A stretch of DNA of 64,000 nucleotides from NCBI RefSeq assembly GCF_001403795.1, contig NZ_CXSU01000011.1, positions 69,300 to 133,299 on the forward strand, written 5' to 3'. The notes under the pieces are model-generated. The model worked only from the letters and a program-made list of their open reading frames with translations, did no database searches and was not told the DNA's origin. A program made the position numbers and the translations under genes. Shown here piece by piece: positions 18,348 to 27,491 of the stretch (positions within the stretch are counted from its first letter, which is position 1; each line of letters opens with the position of its first letter). This stretch comes from Jannaschia donghaensis. Its GTDB lineage: Bacteria > Pseudomonadota > Alphaproteobacteria > Rhodobacterales > Rhodobacteraceae.

Positions 18348-19883
18348 ATGGACGAGACACTGGCGATCGAGTTGCGCGGCATCTCCAAGGCGTTCGGCCC
18401 GGTGCAGGCCAACAAAGACATCTCCATCCAGGTGAAGCGCGGGTCGATCCACGGCATCATCGGAGAGAATGGGGCCGGCAAGTCGACGCTGATGTCGATC
18501 CTCTACGGGTTCTACAAGGCCGATTCCGGCGAAGTCTTCATCGGGGGCCGGAAAACCGAAATCCCCGACAGCCAGGCCGCCATCGATGCGGGCATCGGAA
18601 TGGTGTTCCAGCATTTCAAGCTGGTCGAAAATTTCACCGTGCTGGAGAACATCATCCTGGGCGCGGAAGACGGCGCGTTGTTGAAGCCGTCGCTGGCCAA
18701 GGCGCGGGATCTGCTCAAGAAACTGGCGGCCGACTACGAGATGGACGTCGACCCGGACGCCATCATCGAAGATCTTGGCGTGGGCCAGCAGCAGCGCGTG
18801 GAAATCCTCAAGGCGCTCTACCGCGAAGCCGATATCCTGATCCTGGACGAACCGACGGGCGTCCTGACCCCGGCCGAGGCAGACCACCTTTTCCGCATTC
18901 TCAAGGGTCTGCGCGACGAGGGGAAGACAATCGTTCTGATCACGCACAAGCTGCGCGAGATCATGGAGATCACCGACACGGTAAGCGTGATGCGTCGCGG
19001 CGAGATGACGGCGACGGTAAAGACGGCCGACACCTCGCCCGAAGAACTGGCGGAGTTGATGGTGGGCCGCAAGGTTCTGCTGCGTGTCGACAAGACACCG
19101 GCCAAGCCCGGCGAGGTCGTTCTGCACGTCGAAAACCTGCGCGTGATCGACGATCAGAAGGTCGAGCGTCTGCGCGGCATCGACCTGGAAATCCGCGCGG
19201 GCGAGGTGCTGGGCATCGCCGGCGTGTCCGGCAACGGACAATCCGAACTGCTGGAAGTGCTGGGCGGCTATGCGCGCGGCACCGGTACGATCCGAGTGAA
19301 CGGCATCCCCATCGACCTGACCGGCAACGCGTCCGACGCGCGGACCCGGCGGGCGCGCGGCATCGCCCACGTGCCCGAAGACCGGCAACGCGAGGGGCTG
19401 ATCATGGACTTCGCAGCCTGGGAAAATGTCGCTTTCGGTTATCACGACGACCCAAAATTCGCGCCGGGCCTTTTGATGGATCACAAGGCGATGCGCGCCG
19501 ATTGCGAGGGCAAGATGGAGCGGTTCGACGTGCGCCCCCCAGACCCGACCCTGGCCGCCAAGAACTTCTCGGGCGGCAACCAGCAAAAGATCGTTCTGGC
19601 CCGAGAGATCGAGCGGAACCCCGACCTGCTGTTGATCGGGCAACCGACGCGCGGGGTCGACATCGGAGCGATCGAATTCATCCATCAGCAGATCATCGCC
19701 CTGCGCGATCAGGGCAAGGCGATCCTGCTGGTCAGCGTCGAACTCGACGAGATCATGGCCCTGTCAGACCGCATCGCCGTCATGTTCGACGGTCGCATCA
19801 TGGGCGAACGACTGCCGTCTGAAACGGATCAACGCGAACTGGGTCTGATGATGGCCGGCATGACCGGAAAGGATGCGGCATGA
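18348..19883 (+). CDS. Nucleoside ABC transporter ATPase (tandem ABC domains)
   Basis: A 511-residue protein with two ABC ATPase domains, as in sugar and BMP-type nucleoside importers. First domain: Walker [10 protein letters not shown], signature VGQQQRVEI, Walker B LILDEPT. Second domain: degenerate Walker [10 protein letters not shown], signature SGGNQQKIV, Walker B-like [12 protein letters not shown]. The second site therefore probably hydrolyses poorly or not at all, which is normal for this family. It overlaps the permease gene (ATGA). Confidence 0.94.
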   Translation: MDETLAIELRGISKAFGPVQANKDISIQVKRGSIHGIIGENGAGKSTLMSILYGFYKADSGEVFIGGRKTEIPDSQAAIDAGIGMVFQHFKLVENFTVLENIILGAEDGALLKPSLAKARDLLKKLAADYEMDVDPDAIIEDLGVGQQQRVEILKALYREADILILDEPTGVLTPAEADHLFRILKGLRDEGKTIVLITHKLREIMEITDTVSVMRRGEMTATVKTADTSPEELAELMVGRKVLLRVDKTPAKPGEVVLHVENLRVIDDQKVERLRGIDLEIRAGEVLGIAGVSGNGQSELLEVLGGYARGTGTIRVNGIPIDLTGNASDARTRRARGIAHVPEDRQREGLIMDFAAWENVAFGYHDDPKFAPGLLMDHKAMRADCEGKMERFDVRPPDPTLAAKNFSGGNQQKIVLAREIERNPDLLLIGQPTRGVDIGAIEFIHQQIIALRDQGKAILLVSVELDEIMALSDRIAVMFDGRIMGERLPSETDQRELGLMMAGMTGKDAA

Positions 19884-21034
19884 ACGACGCGTTGCCGAAG
19901 TGGGCCGACATCGTCCTGCTGCCCCTGATAAATCTGCTGCTGGCCCTGATCGTATCGGGCCTGGTGGTTGCATTGATCGGCAAGAACCCGTTCGAGGCGC
20001 TCTATATTTTGGTGAATGGAAGCGTCGGGTCGGCCTATGGCTGGGGTTACACGCTGTTCTATGCGACCAATTTTATCTTCACCGGCCTGGGTGTCGCCGT
20101 CGCGTTCCACGCACGAATGTTCAATATCGGCGGAGAAGGCCAAGCGGCGCTGGGCGGGCTTGGCGTGGCATTGGTGGCCTTGGCGATCGACTGGCCGCAC
20201 TGGGCGCTGGCCCTGCCGGCGGCGGTGGTCGGCGGTGCGCTGTTCGGGGCCGCATGGGCCGCGATCCCGGCTTATCTGCAGGCCAAACGCGGAAGCCACA
20301 TCGTCATCACGACGATCATGTTCAACTTCATCGCCAGCGCCCTGATGGTTTACCTTCTGGCAAACGTCCTGAAAGTGCCGGGCAGCGCCAGTCCCGAAAC
20401 CGCACGCTTCGTCGAGGGCGCGCGCCTGCCCAACGCTTACGACGTGCTGCCGTGGCTGGGGTTTTCGCGCTCCACCCCCCTCAACATCAGCTTCTTCGTC
20501 GCCATCGTGGCCTGCGTCGCGGTTTATTTCCTGATCTGGCGCACCCGCCTGGGGTACGAGATCCGATCCTTCGGCAAATCGGAGCCGGGGGCCGTCTATG
20601 CCGGCATCTCCCCGATACGTATCACGATGATCGCGATGCTCATCTCGGGTGGACTGTGCGGGTTGATGGCCGTGAACGCGACCATGGGCGAAGCGGAGCG
20701 TCTGGTTCTGGACCCGGTGCAGGGCGCGGGCTTCGTCGGCATCGCGGTGGCCCTGATGGGCCGGTCGCATCCCGTCGGCGTGTTCATTGCCGCGTTGCTT
20801 TTCGGCGCGCTCTACCAGGGTGGGGCTGAGTTGACGTTCGAGATGAACGGCATGACGCGCGAGATGATCCTGGTGATCCAAGCCCTCGTGATCCTGTTTA
20901 CAGGCGCGCTGGACAACATGGTGCGCGCACCGCTGGAAGCCATTTTCCTGTCGCGACGTCGCCCGACCCCGCCGGTTCCGACGACGCCGCTGGAACCGGG
21001 CGGTCACCCCGAGAAGGGCAAGGTGGAACCATGA
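19880..21034 (+). CDS. Nucleoside ABC transporter permease 1
   Basis: Inner-membrane permease of the BPD_transp_2 (LivH/RbsC-like) type, 384 residues with about ten hydrophobic segments. The stretch FNIGGEGQAALGG is the conserved permease motif of the BMP nucleoside importers. It is translationally coupled on both sides: ATGA with the ATPase upstream and ATGA with the LysE-type gene downstream. Confidence 0.93.
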   Translation: MNDALPKWADIVLLPLINLLLALIVSGLVVALIGKNPFEALYILVNGSVGSAYGWGYTLFYATNFIFTGLGVAVAFHARMFNIGGEGQAALGGLGVALVALAIDWPHWALALPAAVVGGALFGAAWAAIPAYLQAKRGSHIVITTIMFNFIASALMVYLLANVLKVPGSASPETARFVEGARLPNAYDVLPWLGFSRSTPLNISFFVAIVACVAVYFLIWRTRLGYEIRSFGKSEPGAVYAGISPIRITMIAMLISGGLCGLMAVNATMGEAERLVLDPVQGAGFVGIAVALMGRSHPVGVFIAALLFGALYQGGAELTFEMNGMTREMILVIQALVILFTGALDNMVRAPLEAIFLSRRRPTPPVPTTPLEPGGHPEKGKVEP

Positions 21035-21651
21035 ACGACATCGCATTCTACCTTCCCGGTCTTTTCGCGGCCTGGAGCATTCAGCTCGTATCCTGCCTGA
21101 CGCCCGGCCCCGTCGTGGCCGTCATCCTTGGAAGCGCTGCAACGGGCGATCGGGCGGGCGCATTGCGCGCCGCGGCCGGAACCGCGACTGCGGCAGGCAT
21201 CCTCGCACTCCTTGTGTCGCTCGGCCTGGCTTCTGCGGCGACGGCGCTCAGCGAGGGGATTTGGGCGCTGCGATTGGCGGGGGCCGCCTATCTGGCTTGG
21301 CTCGCCTTCAATGCGTTTCGCCGGGCGACCTCCAAGACACCTCCTCTGCGGGCGGGCGGTGCGGGCGGATACCGAACGGCGCTTGCCGTAAGCCTTTCAA
21401 GCCCCAAAGCGCTGGCGTTCTGGCTTGCCATCGCCGCACTCGGCGGCATCGTGCATGCGCCATGGCCGGTCGTTGCCCTTTTCGTCGCCGGGTCGGTGAC
21501 ACTGTCGGCGGCTGTCCATTCGGGCTGGGCGATCTTCCTGTCTTCCACCGTGATGCGCGCCGCCTACGGTCGCGCGCGCCGCTGGATCGAGGGGACACTG
21601 GGCCTGTTCTTCGCCTTCTTCGCCTTCCGCCTCGCTACGGACCGGAGCTGA
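21031..21651 (+). CDS. LysE/RhtB family exporter
   Basis: A 206-residue, six-segment amino-acid exporter family protein. The N-terminal LTPGPVVAVILGSAATGDRA and the PKALAFW block in the second half are LysE/RhtB hallmarks (PGP and NPKxxxF). It sits between the two permease genes of the nucleoside importer and overlaps the first, so it is almost certainly co-translated with them. Whether it exports an amino acid or a nucleoside product is unknown. Confidence 0.88.
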   Translation: MNDIAFYLPGLFAAWSIQLVSCLTPGPVVAVILGSAATGDRAGALRAAAGTATAAGILALLVSLGLASAATALSEGIWALRLAGAAYLAWLAFNAFRRATSKTPPLRAGGAGGYRTALAVSLSSPKALAFWLAIAALGGIVHAPWPVVALFVAGSVTLSAAVHSGWAIFLSSTVMRAAYGRARRWIEGTLGLFFAFFAFRLATDRS

Positions 21652-21652
21652 C

Positions 21653-22618
21653 ATGGACTATCTCGGCATTATCCAGATCCTCGACAGCTCGCTGCGCCTT
21701 GCAACGCCGCTGCTTCTCGCCTGCCTTGCCGGGCTCTTCTCGGAACGCGCGGGCATCTTCGACATCGGGCTGGAGGGCAAGATGCTCGCCTCGGCCTTCA
21801 TGTCGGCGGCCGTCGCCAGTTTCACCGGCGATGTCTGGCTTGGCCTGCTCGCAGGTATCGCTGCGTCACTGGTGCTGGCCCTGATCCACGGCGTCGCGTC
21901 GATCACGTTCCGCGGCAATCAGCTCATCTCCGGCGTTGCGATCAACTTCCTCGCCTCCGGCCTGACAGTGGTGATCGGAGAGGCGTGGTTTTCGCTGGGC
22001 GGGCGGACGCCGCAGTTGGAAGGACCGGCCCGGTTCCAGGAGATCACCCTGCCCTTCGCCAACGCGATCCGCGATGTGCCCTACCTCGGCCCGATCTATG
22101 CGGATCTGCTGTCGGGCCATTCGATCCTTGTCTATGTCGCTTTGGCCCTCGTGCCGCTATCGTGGTGGGTCCTGTTTCGCACACGCTTCGGCCTGCGCCT
22201 GCGGGCCGTGGGCGAAAACCCGGCTGCCGTCGACACAGCGGGCGTCAGCGTCGTGGGCCTGCGCTATGCCGCCGTGATGATCTGCGGCGTCCTGTGCGGT
22301 GTCGCGGGGGCCTATCTGGCGACGGCTCTGTCTGCCGGTTTCGTCAAAGAAATGTCGGCAGGCCGGGGCTTCATCGCGCTGGCCGCGCTCATCTTCGCCA
22401 AGTGGCGGCCCTGGTACGCGCTTGGCGCAACGCTCCTGTTCGGTCTGCTGGAGGCGCTCGGCAACCGGTTCCAGTCGCTGGACCTGTTCGGCATTCCGAT
22501 CCCCACGCAATTCATGCAGGCCCTGCCCTATATCCTGACGGTGGTGATCCTGGCCGGTTTCGTCGGCAAGGCCATCCCGCCGCGCGCCGGGGGGGAGCCT
22601 TATGTCAAGGAGCGCTGA
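21653..22618 (+). CDS. Nucleoside ABC transporter permease 2
   Basis: Second BPD_transp_2 permease, 321 residues with about eight to ten hydrophobic segments. The stretch FDIGLEGKMLASAF matches the equivalent motif of permease 1, and LRAVGENPAAVDTAGVSV is the conserved cytoplasmic coupling loop. It overlaps the nucleoside phosphorylase gene by 17 bases. Confidence 0.93.
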   Translation: MDYLGIIQILDSSLRLATPLLLACLAGLFSERAGIFDIGLEGKMLASAFMSAAVASFTGDVWLGLLAGIAASLVLALIHGVASITFRGNQLISGVAINFLASGLTVVIGEAWFSLGGRTPQLEGPARFQEITLPFANAIRDVPYLGPIYADLLSGHSILVYVALALVPLSWWVLFRTRFGLRLRAVGENPAAVDTAGVSVVGLRYAAVMICGVLCGVAGAYLATALSAGFVKEMSAGRGFIALAALIFAKWRPWYALGATLLFGLLEALGNRFQSLDLFGIPIPTQFMQALPYILTVVILAGFVGKAIPPRAGGEPYVKER

Positions 22619-23396
22619 GCTCGCCGCCCTAATCCGTGACCGCGCGGGGACGGAGGCACCGCGTCTGGGCCTGATCCTCGGGTCTGGATTGGGCCACCTG
22701 GCCAATCAGATCGACGGCGTCGCGATCGACTATGCCGACCTGCCCGGTTTTCCCCATGCCGGCGTGTCCGGCCACAACCCCAAGCTGGTGATCGGCACGT
22801 TGGGCAACACGCGCGTCGCCGTGTTCGGCGGGCGGGCGCATTACTATGAAAACGGGCGGTCAGACGCGATGCGCCTGCCCTTGGAAGTGCTGGCCGAACT
22901 GGGCGCGGAAGGCGTGATCGCGACGAACGCCGCAGGATCCTTGCGCGCCGACATGCCGACAGGGTCGCTGATGCTGCTGTCGGATCACATCAACTTCTCG
23001 GGCCTCAATCCCCTGATCGGCGAACCGACCGACCGGCGATTCGTTCCGATGGGCGATGCCCACGATCCGGGGCTGCGCACCGCCCTGCGCGATGCCGCCC
23101 GCGCCGAAGACGTGGACCTGCATGAAGGCGTCTATGCCTGGTATTCCGGACCCTCCTTCGAGACGCCCGCCGAAATCCGCGCCATCCGCACGCTGGGGGC
23201 GGATGCCGTCGGCATGTCGACGGTGCCGGAGGTGATCCTCGCGCGGTTCCTGGGCCTGAAGGCCGCCGCGATCTCGACCATCACCAATATGGCCGCGGGC
23301 CTCTCGGATGAGGCGATCAGCCACGATCACACGAAGGCCATGGCCCCGCTGGGGGCCGCGAAACTGGAGAAGGTGCTGACCCGGTTTCTCACCTGA
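22602..23396 (+). CDS. Purine-nucleoside phosphorylase, trimeric (PNP/MTAP family)
   Basis: Phosphorolytic enzyme that splits purine nucleosides to base and ribose-1-phosphate, 264 residues. Phosphate-binding GSGLG near residue 28, FGGRAHYYENG, NAAGSL, and the purine-binding YAWYSGPSFETPAEIR with ADAVGMSTVPEV are the trimeric (family 2) signatures. Its position at the end of the transporter operon indicates import followed by phosphorolysis. A second, unrelated hexameric DeoD is encoded at 34685. Confidence 0.94.
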   Translation: MSRSAELAALIRDRAGTEAPRLGLILGSGLGHLANQIDGVAIDYADLPGFPHAGVSGHNPKLVIGTLGNTRVAVFGGRAHYYENGRSDAMRLPLEVLAELGAEGVIATNAAGSLRADMPTGSLMLLSDHINFSGLNPLIGEPTDRRFVPMGDAHDPGLRTALRDAARAEDVDLHEGVYAWYSGPSFETPAEIRAIRTLGADAVGMSTVPEVILARFLGLKAAAISTITNMAAGLSDEAISHDHTKAMAPLGAAKLEKVLTRFLT

Positions 23397-23550
23397 CGGG
23401 CCGAGCCGTCAGCCATTGGTGCCAGACCGCCACCGGCTCTAGGTCCAACGCTCGTCCCGCGTGATATTGGCCCGGTTTCCAAGGGGTCCGGGTTTGACAC
23501 TCCGGGTCCCATTCTCGACAAGGGAGGGCATCCGCCGACGAGGTGCCGCC

Positions 23551-24477
23551 TTGCAGATCTACCTGCCCATCGCCGAAGTTTCGGTCAATGCCTTCCTGCT
23601 TTTGGGGCTCGGCGGGCTGGTCGGCGTTCTGTCGGGGATGTTCGGCGTCGGGGGCGGGTTCCTGATGACGCCGCTGTTGTTCATGATCGGCATTCCCCCC
23701 GCTGTCGCCGTGGCGACCGAAGCGAACCAGATCGTCGCCTCCTCTTTCTCGGGCGTGCTGGCGCATGTGAAACGCAAGACGGTCGACTTCCGAATGGGCT
23801 GGGTCCTGCTGGTCGGGGGTCTGGTCGGGGCGGCACTCGGCGTGCAGGTCTTCGCCATCCTGCGCGAGTTGGGCCAGGTCGATCTGCTGGTGAAGCTCTG
23901 CTACGTGCTGTTCCTCGGCGTGATCGGCGGCCTGATGTTCCTCGAGTCGCTGAACGCGATCCGCAAGTCACGCAGCGCCGGCCCCGCACCCAAGACCGTG
24001 CGTCGTCAACGCACATGGATCGACGCGCTGCCGCTCAAGATGAAATTCCGCACCAGCGGCCTCTACATCAGCGTCATTCCCCCGGTTTTGGTGGGCCTGT
24101 TCGTTGGCGTCCTGGCTGCGATCATGGGCGTGGGCGGCGGGTTTATCATGGTGCCCGCAATGATCTATCTGCTGGGGATGCCGACCAAGGTCGTGGTGGG
24201 CACGTCGCTGTTTCAGATCATCTTCGTGACCGCGTTCGCCACGATGCTGCACGCGACGACGAATTATACCGTGGATATGGTGCTGGCGGTCCTGTTGCTG
24301 GTGGGCGGCGTCGTCGGCGCACAGATCGGCACGCGGATCGGTGTGAAGATGAAGGCGGAATCGCTTCGCATCCTGCTGGCGATCATGGTGCTGGCGGTCT
24401 GCGGCAAGCTGGCGCTGGACCTGCTTTTGCAACCGGCCGAACTCTACTCCATCGGCACCGCGGGGGGCCACGGATGA
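23551..24477 (+). CDS. TauE/SafE family sulfite exporter-like permease
   Basis: Polytopic membrane protein of 308 residues with two internally repeated halves, each marked by a GVGGGF motif (GMFGVGGGFLMTP and AIMGVGGGFIMVPA). The family moves sulfonates, sulfite or other organic anions. I place the start at the TTG at 23551, in front of the conserved LQIYLPIAEVSVNAFLL, with GAGG 8-9 bases upstream; the only ATG farther up (23461) would add 30 unconserved residues. The stop overlaps the next gene (ATGA). Confidence 0.87.
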   Translation: MQIYLPIAEVSVNAFLLLGLGGLVGVLSGMFGVGGGFLMTPLLFMIGIPPAVAVATEANQIVASSFSGVLAHVKRKTVDFRMGWVLLVGGLVGAALGVQVFAILRELGQVDLLVKLCYVLFLGVIGGLMFLESLNAIRKSRSAGPAPKTVRRQRTWIDALPLKMKFRTSGLYISVIPPVLVGLFVGVLAAIMGVGGGFIMVPAMIYLLGMPTKVVVGTSLFQIIFVTAFATMLHATTNYTVDMVLAVLLLVGGVVGAQIGTRIGVKMKAESLRILLAIMVLAVCGKLALDLLLQPAELYSIGTAGGHG

Positions 24478-25229
24478 TCCGGCTCCTCGTGGTTCTGCTG
24501 ATCGCGGCGCTGCCCCTGCGGGCCGAGGAAATCGTGGCCGACATGAGTCAGGACCGCATCTCCATCTCGACCAATTTCGACGGCTCAGAGATCCTGATCT
24601 TCGGGGCCGTGAAGCGCGATCGACCCGAGCCGGAGGGCCAGCAACTCGCCATCATCGTGACCGTGACCGGCCCGCGTGAAGAGGTGGTCGTGCGGCGCAA
24701 GGACCGCCGCCTGGGCATCTGGGTCAACACCGATTCCGTCGAGGTGTCCGGCGTGCCCAGCTTCTATGCCGTCGCCTCCTCCGTCCCGCTGGCGGATGCG
24801 CTCTCGCCCGAAGAGGATGCGCTGTGGGGCATAACCACCCCGCGTGCCGTGACCGCGACCGCCCCCGAAGGGACGCCAGCCATCGATGCCGATTTCCTGA
24901 GTGCGCTGATCCGGGTGAACACCGACGCCGGCATTTACGGGTCGGCGGAGGCGGCGGTGCAAGTCCGGGATTCGACCCTGTTTTCGGCCGAGATCGCGTT
25001 GCCGGCCGATCTGACCGAAGGCAATTACGAAACGAGCATCTTTCTGACGCGGGACGGCACGATCGTCGACAGCTATGGCACGTCGATCTACGTGCAGAAG
25101 GTGGGGATGGAGCGGTGGATCTATGCCCTCGCCCATGAGCAACCTTTCCTCTACGGACTTTTGTCGCTGTTCATCGCGATCGCCGCCGGTTGGGGCGCGT
25201 CCGCGATTTTCCGGGTCTTCAAAGCCTAG
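24474..25229 (+). CDS. TIGR02186 family membrane-anchored protein
   Basis: A 251-residue protein with a signal peptide (MIRLLVVLLIAALPLRA), a beta-rich periplasmic domain (ISTNFDGSEILIFGAVKR) and one C-terminal membrane anchor (FLYGLLSLFIAIAAGWGAS). It matches the TIGR02186 conserved-hypothetical pattern, whose members I recall beside TauE/SafE permeases. The 4-base overlap here supports a joint function, perhaps as a periplasmic partner of the exporter (inference). Its end overlaps the convergent SDR gene by 4 bases. Confidence 0.83.
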   Translation: MIRLLVVLLIAALPLRAEEIVADMSQDRISISTNFDGSEILIFGAVKRDRPEPEGQQLAIIVTVTGPREEVVVRRKDRRLGIWVNTDSVEVSGVPSFYAVASSVPLADALSPEEDALWGITTPRAVTATAPEGTPAIDADFLSALIRVNTDAGIYGSAEAAVQVRDSTLFSAEIALPADLTEGNYETSIFLTRDGTIVDSYGTSIYVQKVGMERWIYALAHEQPFLYGLLSLFIAIAAGWGASAIFRVFKA

Positions 25230-25948
25230 CCGCGTCCGACATAGGGCATCGCGCTGGCCATGATCGTCATGGTCAGGACATTCGTGCCCTCGGGCAGGTC
25301 CGCCATGTGAAGAACCGCGCGGGCCGCGTCGTCCACCGCCATCATCGCCACCCCGTCGCCCCCGCCCGCACGCTGCGCCGCGTCCAGCTCCTCCAGCATC
25401 GGCGTCTTCGCGTTGCCGATGTCGATCTGGCCGCAAGCGATGTTCAGGGGTCGGCCGTCCAAGGCCAACTGCTTCGTCAGACCGGTGATGGCGTGTTTGG
25501 TGACCGTATAGGTCACCGCCCCTTCGCGCGGGACATGGGCGCTGATCGAACCGTTGTTGACGATCCGGCCTGTCCCCTGCGCGCGCATTACGCGGAATGC
25601 GGCGCGCGCCATCAAGAACATGCCCGTCAGGTTCACCGACACGGCCCGGTTCCAGTCATCGACCGACGTGCGGTCTATGTCGGCGGCAGGCAAGAAAATG
25701 CCCGCGTTATTGAACAGCACGTCGAGGCGACCGGCGCGGTCGACGAAGGCGTCGACCGCGGCTTCGGCCTGATCCGGATCGCTGACGTCACCAGGCAGGA
25801 CATGGGCGTTCGGGTGCCCATCGGCGACGGCGCGCAGGGCATCTTCGCGCCGCGCCATCAGACCCACGGTCCAACCTTGGTCAAGGAACAGCCGCGCGGT
25901 CGCGGCCCCAATGCCCGAGGAGGCACCGGTGATCAGGATTGTTTTCAT
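25226..25948 (-). CDS. Short-chain dehydrogenase/reductase
   Basis: NAD(P)-dependent oxidoreductase of the classical SDR family, 240 residues. The nucleotide motif GASSGIG is at the N-terminus, LFNNAGI follows, and the catalytic set is the Ser of NNGSISAH with YTVTK. Arg in LMARRED after strand 2 suggests NADP preference. Substrate unknown. The start (MKTILITG, 25948) overlaps the stop of the ATPase gene as ATGA. Confidence 0.92.
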   Translation of the reverse strand: MKTILITGASSGIGAATARLFLDQGWTVGLMARREDALRAVADGHPNAHVLPGDVSDPDQAEAAVDAFVDRAGRLDVLFNNAGIFLPAADIDRTSVDDWNRAVSVNLTGMFLMARAAFRVMRAQGTGRIVNNGSISAHVPREGAVTYTVTKHAITGLTKQLALDGRPLNIACGQIDIGNAKTPMLEELDAAQRAGGGDGVAMMAVDDAARAVLHMADLPEGTNVLTMTIMASAMPYVGRG

Positions 25949-27474
25949 GTCTCTTCCTCCTGCGCTTCCAAGGTAAGCGGCACCGTCTCCACCTTCAGAT
26001 CCGATGTATCGAGCGGCGTCTTCGGCATGGCGAGGGCATAGCGCTTGACCCAGTGCAGGCGGCTGACGGCCCGTGTGATGGCGACATAGGCCAGCCGCTT
26101 CCACAGCTGTTGCCCCGCCTCCACCCGGCCTGCATGGCTGGCAGCGTAGAGATCGGGGGCGAAGACCTGCACCTGATCCCACTGGGATCCTTGCGCCTTG
26201 TGGGTCGTAACGGCGGCGCCGTGCAGGAAAGCCGCGCCCATGTGCGCGGCGAAAGGCAAGAACGGCTCTTCTTCGTCCGGGTGTTCGATCTTGACGATGC
26301 TGCTGACCGAGATCTCCGGTTCCGGCGCGCCGACGACGTGCAACTTGGAAAACCCCGGCTTGCGCCCCGGCCCGAGGTACACGACCTGCGCGCCCTTGAT
26401 CAGGCCCCGCGCCTCCAGGTCGATGCGGCGTTTGCGATGTTTCAGGGGCAGTTCAAGACCGTCGCAGATCAACGGCTCCCCCGGCAGCATCATCGTGTCG
26501 TCGGCCCCGTGCGCCTGCCGGAACGCGCGGATCAGGCGGATGCGAGTGGCGTTGCGCCAGACAAGAACGGGCGACCGGGCCATAAGGTCGCTGTCGACGC
26601 GACTGGCCACAACGACCCTGTCGTCTTTGGCGGCCGCCGCTTCGATCATCTGCTCGAACGTCTGAAAGTCCAGCTGCGGGTCGCCCAACGCATGGGCCAG
26701 GTCCAAGATCGGGCTATCCGCCTCCTGCCGGTGGACGCGGTCCAGATGCAGGTGATCGTCGCCGGAAAAGCGGTCAAAGACCATGCGCCCCGATTGGTTC
26801 ACCGGAGCCAGCTGCGCCGGATCGCCGAATAGCACGAGAGTGGGGAAGATTTCCTTCAGGTCCTCGAACTGCTTGTCGTCGAGCATGGAGGATTCATCGA
26901 CGAACCCGATGTCGAGTGCGTTTTCGCGTCGCTTCCACCCGGTGATGAAATCGCTGCCGCGCAAGCCAGCGGCGGCCAGCGCACCCGGCACCGACCCGGT
27001 TTCATCGAAGACCCGCTTGGCGCGGTCCAGCATGTCGTCCGACAGTGCTTCGGTCTCGGGGCGGTCGGCATCCCCGGCCAGCCATTCGGCGATCCGCTCG
27101 TATTCCGGGTCATAGACGGGCGTATAGAGGATGCGGTGGATCGTCGTGGCGGGCACACCGCGCGTGCGCAAAACGCTCGCCGCCTTGTTCGTCGGGGCAA
27201 GCACAGCCAGCGATCGGCGGTCCTTCTTCTTGCGCTCATAGTCGCCGGACACGATGTCGAGGCCCGCCTCGCGCAGCGTCTTGACCAATTCCGCCAGCAG
27301 CAGCGTCTTGCCCGACCCGGCCTTGCCCGTGACCGCCAGAACGCGGCTGTCCTCGTCCTCGCGCGCGGAGGCATAACCATCGGCCAGCGACACGCCGCTG
27401 TCCGACAGAACGTCGGCGATACGGTCCCAGGCTTCGGCCTGATCGGGGGATAGTTGCGGGGCGGGCGTATTCAT
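25945..27474 (-). CDS. RecD-like superfamily 1 DNA helicase/ATPase
   Basis: A 509-residue SF1 ATPase. Motif I is TGKAGSGKT (Walker A, about residues 49-57), motif Ia follows in LAPTNKAA, motif II is FVDESSM, motif III is LFGDPAQLAPV, and the C-terminal UvrD_C_2-like part has TTHKAQGSQWD and AITRAVSRL. This is the RecD2/TraA-type arrangement without extra N-terminal domains, and the family includes stand-alone helicases of unknown role. The start at 27474 precedes the conserved QLSPDQAEAW. It lies directly downstream of luxI. Confidence 0.87.
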   Translation of the reverse strand: MNTPAPQLSPDQAEAWDRIADVLSDSGVSLADGYASAREDEDSRVLAVTGKAGSGKTLLLAELVKTLREAGLDIVSGDYERKKKDRRSLAVLAPTNKAASVLRTRGVPATTIHRILYTPVYDPEYERIAEWLAGDADRPETEALSDDMLDRAKRVFDETGSVPGALAAAGLRGSDFITGWKRRENALDIGFVDESSMLDDKQFEDLKEIFPTLVLFGDPAQLAPVNQSGRMVFDRFSGDDHLHLDRVHRQEADSPILDLAHALGDPQLDFQTFEQMIEAAAAKDDRVVVASRVDSDLMARSPVLVWRNATRIRLIRAFRQAHGADDTMMLPGEPLICDGLELPLKHRKRRIDLEARGLIKGAQVVYLGPGRKPGFSKLHVVGAPEPEISVSSIVKIEHPDEEEPFLPFAAHMGAAFLHGAAVTTHKAQGSQWDQVQVFAPDLYAASHAGRVEAGQQLWKRLAYVAITRAVSRLHWVKRYALAMPKTPLDTSDLKVETVPLTLEAQEEET

Positions 27475-27491
27475 CGCCCCCTTGTAGTGGC

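Noticed and set aside
17265-19685. An 806-codon open frame on the minus strand opposite the nucleoside transporter genes
   Set aside because: It is antisense to two clearly identified genes and shows no family blocks; long antisense frames are expected in GC-rich DNA.
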